A stretch of DNA of 64,000 nucleotides from Hyphomicrobiales bacterium (GTDB lineage Bacteria; Pseudomonadota; Alphaproteobacteria; Rhizobiales; Rhizobiaceae). Under the pieces are notes generated by a model. That model was not told the DNA's origin, ran no database searches, and was given only the letters and a program-made list of their open reading frames with translations. Positions 37,250 to 46,054 of the stretch are shown here, piece by piece (the stretch's first letter is position 1; each line of letters starts with the position of its first letter). Location of the stretch: positions 39,595-103,594 of the forward strand of contig UEHQ01000013.1 in assembly GCA_900489925.1 (NCBI GenBank), read 5' to 3'. A program made the position numbers and the translations under genes.

Positions 37250-38356
37250 ATGCGACTACTCGTTCTTGGCACTGGCTCGATGGCCAGAAACCAGGTTGCC
37301 AACTTCCTCGCCATCGACGGCGTGGAGGTTGTCGGCGCCGTCGATACCGACCCGGCGCGCCTAGCCGAATTTGCCGATCACTTCCACATCGAGAAGCGCT
37401 TTCTCACACTCGAGGAAGCGATCGCATGGGGTGATTTCGACGCGGCCACCAACGTCACGCCCGATCGCATCCACCACGCGACCAGCCTTGCGCTGATCGC
37501 GGCCGGCAAGCACGTCTTCTGCGAAAAGCCGCTGGCCGAGCATTACGACCACGCGCTGGAGATGACGGAAGCCGCCGAAGCCGCTGGCGTGATCAACATG
37601 GTCAACCTCACCTATCGCAACGTCGCGCCTCTGCAGCGCGCCCGCGAGATGGTGCTGGCTGGCGAGCTCGGCACCATCAGACACGTCGAGGCCTCCTACC
37701 TGCAAAGCTGGCTGGTCTCGCGCGCCTGGGGCGACTGGCGCACGGAATCGCGCTGGTTGTGGCGCCTGTCGACCGGTCACGGTTCGAACGGCGTGCTCGG
37801 CGACGTCGGCATCCACATCCTCGACTTCGCCGCCTATGGCGCGGCGACCGATATCGACCACGTCTTTGCCCGCCTGAAGACCTTCAACAAGGCTCCCGGC
37901 GGCCAGATCGGCGAATATCTGCTGGATGCCAACGACAGCTTCACGATGTCGGTCGATTTCACCAACGGTGCGCTCGGTGTCATCCACGCGACCCGCTGGG
38001 CAACCGGCCACCTCAATGAGCTGAAGCTTCGCATCTATGGCGAAAAGGGCAGCCTCGAGGTCATCCATCGCCCGGACGGTTCCGAACTGCGCGGCTGCTT
38101 CGGCGAAGACATCGAGACCGCCACCTGGCGCGACATCGAGGTCCCGGCTGTGCTGACGAACTACCAGCGCTTTGCCGAAGCCGTCAGAACCGGCAAGCAG
38201 GACGACCCGACCTTCCGCCACGCCGCAAACCTGCAGAAAGTCCTCGACCTTGCGATCGTGTCGGAGAAGGAGCGGCGTGAACTCAACCTGCTCGCCGCCG
38301 AGGAGCAGGAAAGCGCTCCGGACAAGCGCATCCCACCGCTGACAGTGGTCGTCTGA
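37250..38356 (+). CDS. thuB: Gfo/Idh/MocA dehydrogenase ThuB
   Basis: The 368-residue dehydrogenase opens MRLLVLGTGSMARNQ (NAD(P) loop) and has FCEKPLAEHY (the EKP motif, about residue 92) and GVLGDVGIHILDFAAYG in the substrate domain. As the last gene of the thu operon it is ThuB, which probably oxidises the imported disaccharide at C3, working with ThuA. A bidirectional terminator follows. Confidence 0.92.
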   Translation: MRLLVLGTGSMARNQVANFLAIDGVEVVGAVDTDPARLAEFADHFHIEKRFLTLEEAIAWGDFDAATNVTPDRIHHATSLALIAAGKHVFCEKPLAEHYDHALEMTEAAEAAGVINMVNLTYRNVAPLQRAREMVLAGELGTIRHVEASYLQSWLVSRAWGDWRTESRWLWRLSTGHGSNGVLGDVGIHILDFAAYGAATDIDHVFARLKTFNKAPGGQIGEYLLDANDSFTMSVDFTNGALGVIHATRWATGHLNELKLRIYGEKGSLEVIHRPDGSELRGCFGEDIETATWRDIEVPAVLTNYQRFAEAVRTGKQDDPTFRHAANLQKVLDLAIVSEKERRELNLLAAEEQESAPDKRIPPLTVVV

Positions 38357-38378
38357 TCGTCGCTATCCCAGAAACACC

Positions 38379-38402
38379 AAAGGCCCGCTCGCGCGGGCCT
38401 TT
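38379..38402. terminator. Bidirectional terminator between thuB and the aminotransferase
   Basis: AAAGGCCCGC (38379-38388) pairs perfectly with GCGGGCCTTT (38393-38402) around TCGC. It lies between two converging stops and can serve both strands. Confidence 0.85.
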
Positions 38403-38419
38403 GTCTTTACTGCGGAATG

Positions 38420-39583
38420 TCAGGCGAGCCGATCAGCCAGCAAGCTGATGGAAGCCGCATCGGCATTTGCAAACGCGAGCCGGAGAAAGCGCTCCTGCCC
38501 TTCCCCGAAATAGCTCCCGGGCAGGCAGACCACACCGGCCTCCTTCGCCAGCCGCTCGGCAACGGCCGCCGAAGTCAGCCCTTCAAACGGATGCCGGATG
38601 AAGGCGAAGTAGGCGCCGAGCGCGCCGATTTCCCAGCCAGGCAGTTGTGCCATCACCGCTGGCAGGGCATCCGCACGCCGCGCGATCTCCAGGCGGTTGC
38701 CGGCACGCCAGTCAGCAAGGATCGGCATTGCCGCGGCAACAGCGACCTGCGCCGCCCGTGGTGCGCAGATCTGCATGTTATCCATCACCTTGGTGATCTC
38801 GGCGATGACACTGACGCCCGCTGTGATCGCGCCGAGCCGGTGGCCGGGAATGCAGAACGACTTCGAGAAACTGTAGAGCAGAACGAGCGTGTCTTCCCAG
38901 CCGGGGAACGTCAGCAACGGATGCGGCGCGCCATATCCTTCCGGCAGAAAGTCCCGATAGGTTTCATCGACGATGAGCCATGCGCCATGTTTGCGGCAGA
39001 GGGTGAACAGCTCATGCAGCAGTGCCGGCGGGTAGATCGCTCCCGTCGGATTGTTCGGCGTTACGATCGCAAGGACCTTCGCGCCGCCCGCCAAGGCGCT
39101 CTCGGCCGACGATACTTTAGGCAGAAAGCCGTTCTCAGGATCGCATTCCATTAGCACCCGCTTGATGCCCAGCATCGAAAGCGTTGTTTCCTGGTTGAAA
39201 TAGAAAGGATTGGTGAGAGCCACCGTGTCGCCCGACCCGGCAAGCGCAATCGCAGCGGCCATGAAGGCCTGATTGCAGCCTGCCGTGATGTGAACATGCC
39301 CGGCAGACACAGGAGCGCCGTAAACCGCCGACATGTTTTGCGCATAGGCCTCGCGCAAAACACCCTCGCCCTCGATCGGTCCGTAGCCGGTCGTCGTGGG
39401 TGACGCCGCCGCTTCACCAAGCAGCCGAAGCATTTCCGGATGTGCGGGATAGCCGGGCACCGCCTGCGAGAGGTCGACCAGCGGCCCCTTACCGCCCTTG
39501 TACTCACGCGCCCAGGCCAGAACCGAAGGGATCGGCGGCGGCGACAGTCGGGAAACGAGCGGATTGGCTTCGGCAGGATGCAT
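38420..39583 (-). CDS. PLP-dependent class I/II aminotransferase
   Basis: The 387-residue fold-type I enzyme has TPNNPTGAIY (about residue 173), IVDETYRDF, and YSFSKSFCIPGHRLG with the PLP lysine. The arginine of the substrate carboxylate site is in ERFLRLAFAN near the C-terminus. The N-terminal part GKGPLVDLSQAVPGYPAHPEM resembles the MalY/aspartate-aminotransferase-like group. The amino acid it acts on is unknown. It is a single gene, convergent with the thu operon. Confidence 0.85.
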   Translation of the reverse strand: MHPAEANPLVSRLSPPPIPSVLAWAREYKGGKGPLVDLSQAVPGYPAHPEMLRLLGEAAASPTTTGYGPIEGEGVLREAYAQNMSAVYGAPVSAGHVHITAGCNQAFMAAAIALAGSGDTVALTNPFYFNQETTLSMLGIKRVLMECDPENGFLPKVSSAESALAGGAKVLAIVTPNNPTGAIYPPALLHELFTLCRKHGAWLIVDETYRDFLPEGYGAPHPLLTFPGWEDTLVLLYSFSKSFCIPGHRLGAITAGVSVIAEITKVMDNMQICAPRAAQVAVAAAMPILADWRAGNRLEIARRADALPAVMAQLPGWEIGALGAYFAFIRHPFEGLTSAAVAERLAKEAGVVCLPGSYFGEGQERFLRLAFANADAASISLLADRLA

Positions 39584-39682
39584 GAATGCTCTCTTGTGGA
39601 TGCTGGATAATGCAGCCAGCAGTCCTGCACAAAATCGCAGGCGACGGCAACACGCATTCGCGCCATGCCCCGGCGCGTTCGG

Positions 39683-40399
39683 TCAGGAACCGCAGCAGGC
39701 CTTGAGCTTGGAGAGCTTCGGCACTTCGATATGCCTGTTGGCGGCAATGGAGATCACGCCGTCGGCCTTGAGCTTGGACATTTGCCGCGACACCGTCTCG
39801 ATCGTCAGGCCCAGAAAGTCAGCAATGTCTGCGCGCGACAGCGGAAGGTCGAACCGGCGGCTCTCTCCCTTGGCCTCAGGGTCGAGGTGCGTGGCGATCA
39901 GCAGCAGGAAGCTGGCGACCTTTTCGGCAGCCGTCTTGCGGCCGAGCGTCACCATCCAGTCCCGCGCCTCGTCCAGTTCGCGCAAGGTCTGCGCCATCAA
40001 CCGGTCGGCGAGCGATGGATTGGTCTTGACCATGCGCTCAAGCGTCGCCTTCGGAATGCGACAGAGATTGACGTCGGACGCAGCCTCCACCGAAACCGCG
40101 TTCTCATCGGCATTCAGCCGTCCGAGAAAATCAGGCGCAAACTGCAGGCCAACGATCTGCTGGCGACCGTCCTCGAGGGTTTTCGTCAGCTTCACGACGC
40201 CGCGGATCACCGTCGCGTAGGACTCAGCCGGCATCTTCTCGCCAGCCAGCTCTTCACCGGCATCGTAATTGGTCAACCGCGTATGCGCCGACAGCGACAC
40301 GAGCTCGCTTTCGCTGAGCGCGCCGCACATGCCCTTATGGCGAACCTCACAACTGAGACAACGTACTGGTATGTTTGAATTATGTATGTCTTTGCGCAT
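39683..40399 (-). CDS. fnrN: Crp/Fnr family oxygen-responsive regulator, FnrN type
   Basis: The 238-residue protein has an N-terminal cysteine cluster at residues 14, 17 and 25 (RCLSCEVRHKGMC) and a fourth cysteine at 113, the set that holds the oxygen-labile 4Fe-4S cluster of FNR/FnrN. FixK proteins without the cluster are therefore excluded. The cNMP-like barrel is followed by a Crp-type helix-turn-helix, RADIADFLGLTIETVSRQMS, whose ETVSR matches recognition of TTGAT-N4-ATCAA. The ATG at 40399 follows GGAG; an upstream ATG at 40435 is less well placed. It is divergent from hemN across one FNR box. Confidence 0.88.
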   Translation of the reverse strand: MRKDIHNSNIPVRCLSCEVRHKGMCGALSESELVSLSAHTRLTNYDAGEELAGEKMPAESYATVIRGVVKLTKTLEDGRQQIVGLQFAPDFLGRLNADENAVSVEAASDVNLCRIPKATLERMVKTNPSLADRLMAQTLRELDEARDWMVTLGRKTAAEKVASFLLLIATHLDPEAKGESRRFDLPLSRADIADFLGLTIETVSRQMSKLKADGVISIAANRHIEVPKLSKLKACCGS

Positions 40400-40455
40400 C
40401 AAATCAGCTCCGCGCAGAGCATAGACTGCCACCATGCCTCGAGAACAGCTTTTTC

Positions 40456-40469
40456 TTGATCGAGATCAA
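40456..40469. promoter_or_regulatory. FNR/FnrN box (anaerobox) between fnrN and hemN
   Basis: TTGAT, CGAG, ATCAA is a perfect match to the FNR consensus. It lies 57 bases upstream of fnrN and 48 bases upstream of hemN, so it could serve hemN activation and fnrN autoregulation. Confidence 0.85.
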
Positions 40470-40516
40470 AGTAGATATGACGGCGCCCGGCTATTCCTTC
40501 CCCAAAAGGAATTGCC

Positions 40517-41863
40517 ATGAACGCCGACATCATCGCCCGCTACGCCGCCCCCGTTCCCCGTTACACCAGCTATCCGACAGCGCCGCACTTCCACGACGGC
40601 ATCGGTGAGGCCACCTACCGTCAATGGCTCGGCGAGCCCGCGCCCGGCCCCTTGTCCCTCTATTTTCATATCCCGTTCTGCGATCGCCTCTGTTTCTATT
40701 GTGGCTGCCATACCAAGCAGGTTCGCCGCTATGAACCGATCGCGGCTTACATGGATGCCTTGAACAAGGAGGTCGCGCTCGTCGCAGCCTGCCTGCCCGA
40801 CCATAGAAAGGTGGCAGCCATCCACTTCGGCGGTGGCTCGCCGACGATCGTGAGGACGGGCGATCTTCAACAGATGCGGGACACTCTGGACCAATATTTC
40901 GATATCCTGCCGGACTGCGAGATCAGCGTCGAAATTGACCCAACACACGTCGATGCCGAGCGACTGAATGCATGGAAGTCATTCGGCATCACCCGTGCGA
41001 GTGTCGGTGTTCAGGATTTTGCCCCCGTTGTGCAGGCAGCGATCAATCGCCCGCAGAGCTACGAGCAGACCAAGGCCGTCGTCGACACGCTGCGCGAACT
41101 CGGCGTCGGTTCGATCAATCTCGACATCGTCTACGGACTACCGCACCAGAATTGTCAGATGCTGTTGCAAACCATCGATCTCGCTTTATCCATGTCTCCT
41201 GACCGGTTGGCGATGTTCGGATATGCGCATGTGCCCTGGGCAAAGAAGCACCAGCAGATGATCGACACGGCCACGCTTGCGTCGCCGGTCGAGCGCTTTG
41301 AAATGGCCAGCATAGGCGCACGAGCGATCCTTGATGCGGGCTACACGCCCGTCGGTATCGATCACTTCGCCAAGCCGGATGACAGCATGGCGCAGAAGCT
41401 TTCCAGCGGCGCCCTGAGGCGGAACTTTCAAGGCTACACGACCGATGACGCGCAAACCCTGATCGGCTTCGGGGCATCCTCGATCGGCCGGCTTCAACAG
41501 GGCTACGTTCAGAATATTGTCGCAACCGGACAATACTGCCGTGCTGTCTCAGAAGGCGAGCTTCCCGTCGCGCGCGGCATCGCCCTGTCGGCAAACGACC
41601 GGGCGGCAGCGGCGGCGATCGAGAGCCTGATGTGCAGCTACGACTTTTCTCTGGCGGAGCTGCGCGGCCGCTATGGCCGGGCGGCGGATGATGTCTGCAG
41701 CGACGCTGTGCGCGCGCATCTCCTTGACGAGGACGGCTTCACCAGTTTCGACGGCGACACCTTTACGGTCACGCCGGAAGGACGCCCGTTCGTTCGCGTG
41801 ATTGCCTCGAAATTCGATCGATATCTGACACTTGGGCGCGCCAAACATTCACTGGCCGTTTGA
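40517..41863 (+). CDS. hemN: Oxygen-independent coproporphyrinogen III dehydrogenase
   Basis: The 448-residue radical-SAM enzyme makes protoporphyrinogen IX under low oxygen. The cluster-binding CxxxCxxCxC is in FCDRLCFYCGCH (Cys 55, 59, 62, 64), preceded by LYFHIPF. VGVQDF, NLDIVYGLPHQ and the C-terminal HemN domain with GRPFVRVIASKFDRYL are all present. The ATG follows AAAGGAATTGCC. Its stop codon overlaps a second FNR box. Confidence 0.95.
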   Translation: MNADIIARYAAPVPRYTSYPTAPHFHDGIGEATYRQWLGEPAPGPLSLYFHIPFCDRLCFYCGCHTKQVRRYEPIAAYMDALNKEVALVAACLPDHRKVAAIHFGGGSPTIVRTGDLQQMRDTLDQYFDILPDCEISVEIDPTHVDAERLNAWKSFGITRASVGVQDFAPVVQAAINRPQSYEQTKAVVDTLRELGVGSINLDIVYGLPHQNCQMLLQTIDLALSMSPDRLAMFGYAHVPWAKKHQQMIDTATLASPVERFEMASIGARAILDAGYTPVGIDHFAKPDDSMAQKLSSGALRRNFQGYTTDDAQTLIGFGASSIGRLQQGYVQNIVATGQYCRAVSEGELPVARGIALSANDRAAAAAIESLMCSYDFSLAELRGRYGRAADDVCSDAVRAHLLDEDGFTSFDGDTFTVTPEGRPFVRVIASKFDRYLTLGRAKHSLAV

Positions 41864-41873
41864 TCGAAATCAA
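41860..41873. promoter_or_regulatory. FNR/FnrN box overlapping the hemN stop codon
   Basis: TTGAT, CGAA, ATCAA is a second perfect FNR box. It overlaps the hemN TGA and lies 140 bases before the regulator that heads the cyd operon, so it probably activates the cyd genes at low oxygen. Confidence 0.8.
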
Positions 41874-41966
41874 GTAACGCTCCCTAAAATCTCCCTATCA
41901 CTTGTCGCGACACCAAATTGCCGCAGCATCCCCTTCGCCGTTGCGGCCACAGTTAACGCAGTTATA

Positions 41967-41992
41967 GTGATTTCAGAAATTTCTGAAATCAC
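41967..41992. promoter_or_regulatory. 26-bp perfect palindrome, candidate operator of the GbsR-type regulator
   Basis: The 13-base arm GTGATTTCAGAAA is followed directly by its exact complement with no spacer. GTTAT and ATAAC flank it at slightly unequal distances. It ends 20 bases before the regulator start at 42013, the place expected for an autoregulatory MarR/GbsR operator. Confidence 0.7.
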
Positions 41993-42012
41993 AGACATAA
42001 CGGAAACCGAAC

Positions 42013-42591
42013 ATGAATCTTCCGCCGCTCGTTCAATCCTTTGTTCTGCACTTCGGGGAAATGGGGTCGCGATGGGGCATCAACCGCACCGTCGGCCAGA
42101 TATATGCATTGCTCTACGTATCGCCCTCGCCGCTTTGCGCCGAGGAAATCGCGGATGCCCTGGGCATCTCGCGGTCGAATGTCTCGATGAGCCTGAGGGA
42201 ACTGCAGACGTGGAACCTCGTGCTGCTCAAGCACAAGCCGGACGACCGGCGCGATTTCTTCACCACGCCTGATGACGTATGGCTGATCCTGCGTACGCTC
42301 GCCGAAGAGCGCAAGAAGCGCGAAGTCGATCCAACGCTGTCCGTGCTCCGTGAAATCCTGATGCAAAGACCAGCCAGTGACGCCGAGCGACACGCGCAGG
42401 AACGTATGGGCGAAATGCACGCTCTCATCGAGCAACTAACGCATTGGTATGAAGACGTAAAACAACTTGAAACAGAGCGGCTTGCAACGTTACTCTCCCT
42501 GGGTGCGAAAGTGACGAAGCTGTTGGAGGCCAAGGACCGAGTCGTTTCGCTCGGCCGCAGCCGCCGGCCCAATCCTGCGAATAAGAGTTAG
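42013..42591 (+). CDS. GbsR/MarR family transcriptional regulator heading the cyd operon
   Basis: The 192-residue protein has a winged helix (about residues 25-95) with PLCAEEIADALGISRSNVSMSLRELQTW, typical of GbsR-like proteins, and a C-terminal helical region that would form a dimer coiled coil. It begins FGEMGSRWGINRTVGQIYALLY. It precedes cydD by four bases, so it is co-transcribed with the cytochrome bd genes and may adjust their expression. The ligand is unknown; a role in sensing redox or choline-like compounds cannot be judged. Confidence 0.83.
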   Translation: MNLPPLVQSFVLHFGEMGSRWGINRTVGQIYALLYVSPSPLCAEEIADALGISRSNVSMSLRELQTWNLVLLKHKPDDRRDFFTTPDDVWLILRTLAEERKKREVDPTLSVLREILMQRPASDAERHAQERMGEMHALIEQLTHWYEDVKQLETERLATLLSLGAKVTKLLEAKDRVVSLGRSRRPNPANKS

Positions 42592-42595
42592 CGCC

Positions 42596-44293
42596 ATGGG
42601 GAGTGCTTACTTCAACGCAAGTGAAAAGCAGGCTTCGGGCGGGCCGGGAAAATCCGTGCCAAGGCATCCGGGCCTCAAGAAGGCCGCCGTGCTCCAGACG
42701 GTTGCGGCACTGTTGTGGATTCCGCAGGCGGCAGCTCTTTCCACCGCCATAGGCCATATTGCGAACGGCGCAGGCGTCCATGACGCTCTCTGGTCAGCCG
42801 CCATCATTGCCGTTCTCGGCATCTTGAAAAGCTGTCTCGACGCGGCTGGCGGCCGCCTCGCCTTCCGCGCCGCACGTGCCGAGTTGACGGTGCGGCGTGA
42901 GCGCGCGGTTGCCGCGCTCGCACGGCGCTCGCCGATCGACGGTACACGGCAGAGCTCCGGCGAAGCCGCAAGCATCATCGGCGAACAGGCCGAGCTGATC
43001 GTCCCTTACCTCTCGCGCTATCTGCCTGCCCGTTTCAAGGCAAGCGCAGTGCCCCTGGTGATACTCGCCTTCGTTTTCCCTCAGTCGTGGATCGCAGCCC
43101 TCGTGCTGTTGGTCGCCATGCCGCTTATCCCGGTCTTCATGGCGTTAATCGGCTGGCGCGCGCAGGCAGCGAGCGAAAAACAGCTCGCAGCAACTGGCGG
43201 CCTCAACGGCTTCCTGCTGGACCGGTTGCGCGGCTTGGCCACCATCCGTTCGTTGAATGCCGTCGACGCAACCGCGCTCAAGCTGCGAGCGGACGCCGAG
43301 TCCTTGAAAGACCGGACCATGGCCGTTCTGAAGATCGCGTTCCTGTCGTCGGCGGTTCTCGAACTGTTTGCGGCACTCGGCGTGGCGATGGTCGCAGTCT
43401 ATGTCGGCTTCTCCTTGCTCGGGCAAATCGGCTTCGGCGCATGGGCACACGGCCTCGACCTCACCTCGGGCCTCTTCGTATTGCTGCTCGCACCCGCCTT
43501 TTTCGAACCAATGCGCGAGCTTTCGGCCGTGTGGCACGATCGCGCCTCGGGCGAAGCGGCAATCCGGGCACTGGAAAGCCTCGACGGCGACGGCCTGACC
43601 TTGGCAGAAACGCCCGACGTCTCGGCCCCAGTCGAGACTCGTACCGGCGATATCCGGCTGGAAACCGTGAGCTTCCGCTATGGCCCCGATGCTGAGAGGA
43701 GCATCGACGACATCGACCTACACATCCGGGCCGGCGAGCATGTTGCTCTCCTCGGCGCCAGCGGTTCGGGCAAGTCGACCTTGCTCAGCCTAATCGCCGG
43801 TCTGGCGCCTTGTGAGGCTGGCCGAGTCCTCATCGACGGCCAGGATACCGGTCCCGCCGCCCAAGAGACCATCGCCTGGATTGGCCAGAAGCCGCACATA
43901 TTTGCCGGCACCATCACGCAGAACGTCTCGCTCGGACGGCCGAGCGTGTCGCCCCGGCAGGCTGCCGAAGCGCTCGATTTTGCCAAGCTCGGCAAACTCG
44001 CTGCCGCTTATCGGCGTCGGCAGCTGGGCGATGGCGGTGGCGGCCTCTCCGGCGGAGAGGCCTTGCGGCTTGCCATCGCGCGGGCTGCAAGCAAGCCCGA
44101 TGCGCGCATCCTGCTGGCCGATGAACCGACCGCTCACCTAGACACTGAAACCGCCAACGATGTCATCGAAAGCCTGCTGGCGCTCGCCAAGGGCCGAACG
44201 CTCGTCGTCGCAACCCATGACCCGCGCCTGGCCGCGCGCATGGGCCGCACGATCATCATCGATGCCGAGCCTGCGCGGGAGGCCGCCGAATGA
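42596..44293 (+). CDS. cydD: Thiol reductant ABC exporter subunit CydD
   Basis: The 565-residue half-transporter has an N-terminal membrane domain of six helices and a C-terminal ATPase. Walker A is [15 protein letters not shown] (about residue 387), the signature is GGLSGGEALRLAIARA and Walker B ILLADEPTAHLD. With CydC it exports cysteine and glutathione, which is needed to assemble cytochrome bd. It overlaps cydC by four bases. Confidence 0.92.
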   Translation: MGSAYFNASEKQASGGPGKSVPRHPGLKKAAVLQTVAALLWIPQAAALSTAIGHIANGAGVHDALWSAAIIAVLGILKSCLDAAGGRLAFRAARAELTVRRERAVAALARRSPIDGTRQSSGEAASIIGEQAELIVPYLSRYLPARFKASAVPLVILAFVFPQSWIAALVLLVAMPLIPVFMALIGWRAQAASEKQLAATGGLNGFLLDRLRGLATIRSLNAVDATALKLRADAESLKDRTMAVLKIAFLSSAVLELFAALGVAMVAVYVGFSLLGQIGFGAWAHGLDLTSGLFVLLLAPAFFEPMRELSAVWHDRASGEAAIRALESLDGDGLTLAETPDVSAPVETRTGDIRLETVSFRYGPDAERSIDDIDLHIRAGEHVALLGASGSGKSTLLSLIAGLAPCEAGRVLIDGQDTGPAAQETIAWIGQKPHIFAGTITQNVSLGRPSVSPRQAAEALDFAKLGKLAAAYRRRQLGDGGGGLSGGEALRLAIARAASKPDARILLADEPTAHLDTETANDVIESLLALAKGRTLVVATHDPRLAARMGRTIIIDAEPAREAAE

Positions 44294-45978
44294 ACACCTC
44301 GCTTTCCAATCTGAAGCCCATCCTCGCATTGTTCTTCGCAGAGCGGCGGCGCAGCCTGCTTGTTGGTGCCGCCCTCTCCGCCACGACGGTGACCGCCGGC
44401 ATCGCACTACTGGGACTATCGGGCTGGTTCATCACAGCGACGGCGATCGCCGGGCTTTCGACCACAACCGCCGTCGTCTTCGATGTCTTCGCCCCGTCTG
44501 CCGGGATCCGGCTGCTCGCGATCGGGCGTACGGCATCGCGCTACGGCGAGCGCCTGACCACGCACGACGCGACGCTCGGCGTACTGGCAGCACTTCGCGA
44601 ACGCCTGTTCCGTGGCTGGTCTGAGGCCCGCGCAGCGCAGGATCTGGTGCGTCGTCCGGCCCGCCTGCTCTTCCGTCTCACCGGCGACATCGACGCTCTC
44701 GATTCGCTTTACCTGCGTGTGCTGGTCCCCGCGGGTGTCGCGATCATCGCAGGCGTGGTCGCCAGTATCGCGCTCGGGCTAATGCATCCGCTTTTCGGAT
44801 TGCTGGCAGGTCTGCTGCTGCTCACCGCCGGTCTCGGCCTTCCGCTTGCCGCCGGACGTCGGGCCGCCAGCCATGCGCGCCGCCGCGCCTACGGCATCGA
44901 GGCGGTGCGTGTTCGCACCATCGACCTTGTGGCCGGACAGACCGATCTGCTCATGGCGGGACGGCTTGATGCCCAGCGCGCCGCCGTTGCCGAGGCTGAC
45001 CGATATGCCGCCAACGCCGACGACCGGCTCAACCGCATCGATGCCGGCGTCGTCTTCGGCTTCGGCATAACCTCGACGATCCTCCTGAGCGGCTCTCTTC
45101 TGGCCGTGGCGGCTCTGGCAGGCGCCGGTTCGATCACCGCCCCGACAGCGGCACTCGGCGTGCTGATCGCCTTTGCCGCCGTCGAGCCGTTCGGAGCGCT
45201 TCGCCGCGGCGCGATGGAGCTCGGCCGCACATTCCTTGCCGCACGCCGGATCGCTCCCCGCCTTTCGACAACCGAGGCAACGCAGCGAAACAACCCACCC
45301 GCCGGATGGCTGGCGTTCAGCATCGCTACTGCCAGCGCGGGCTATGATAACGAAGCAAACGCGCTCGATACCGTTACGCTGGACTTGAACGCTGGCGAAA
45401 AGCTAGCGCTGGTTGGGACAAGTGGAGCTGGAAAATCGACGCTGCTTGCGCTTCTCGCAGCGGAAATGCAGGCCGATCGTGGGACCGTGGCGAGCCGCGA
45501 GGCAACGCTTCTGACGCAGCGAACCGAGCTCTTCCGCGACACCCTGCGTGGCAATCTGCAACTCGCCAAGCCCGATGCTGGAGATGACGAGCTTCGCGAG
45601 GTGCTCGCGGCGGCCGGCCTGCTCGCCGATGTTTCAGCTCTTCCCCAAGGATTGGACACACCGCTCGGAGAAGGCGGGATAGGCCTTTCTGGCGGCCAAT
45701 CACGGCGCCTGGCGCTTGCGCGTCTGTTCCTGCGCGACACGCCCCTATGGCTGCTGGACGAGCCGACCGAAGGTCTGGATGGCCCGACCGCCCGCGACGT
45801 CATGCGCCGGCTGGTGGAACGGGTTGGCGACCGCTCGCTGGTGATCGCAACCCACATCCGCCGCGAGGCCGAGATCGCCGACGCGATAGCCCTCGTCGAT
45901 GATGGGCGCATCACAGAAGTTTCACGCCGTGGAGAGGCGGCGTTCGAAAAGGCTTTGGACCGGCTGCGGCCGGACTGA
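44290..45978 (+). CDS. cydC: Thiol reductant ABC exporter subunit CydC
   Basis: The 562-residue partner of CydD has the membrane domain with LGLSGWFITATAIAGL near the N-terminus and an ATPase with Walker A LVGTSGAGKSTLLAL, signature GLSGGQSRRLALARL and Walker B LWLLDEPTEGLD. A heterodimer with CydD is expected. It starts inside the last codons of cydD and ends 76 bases before cydA. Confidence 0.92.
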   Translation: MNTSLSNLKPILALFFAERRRSLLVGAALSATTVTAGIALLGLSGWFITATAIAGLSTTTAVVFDVFAPSAGIRLLAIGRTASRYGERLTTHDATLGVLAALRERLFRGWSEARAAQDLVRRPARLLFRLTGDIDALDSLYLRVLVPAGVAIIAGVVASIALGLMHPLFGLLAGLLLLTAGLGLPLAAGRRAASHARRRAYGIEAVRVRTIDLVAGQTDLLMAGRLDAQRAAVAEADRYAANADDRLNRIDAGVVFGFGITSTILLSGSLLAVAALAGAGSITAPTAALGVLIAFAAVEPFGALRRGAMELGRTFLAARRIAPRLSTTEATQRNNPPAGWLAFSIATASAGYDNEANALDTVTLDLNAGEKLALVGTSGAGKSTLLALLAAEMQADRGTVASREATLLTQRTELFRDTLRGNLQLAKPDAGDDELREVLAAAGLLADVSALPQGLDTPLGEGGIGLSGGQSRRLALARLFLRDTPLWLLDEPTEGLDGPTARDVMRRLVERVGDRSLVIATHIRREAEIADAIALVDDGRITEVSRRGEAAFEKALDRLRPD

Positions 45979-46054
45979 GCCAAACCGCATGACCGCCTGG
46001 CAATCCGGCCCGGCGGAAACTCTTCGTACCCTGTGGGGTCGTGGGAGAAAGATA

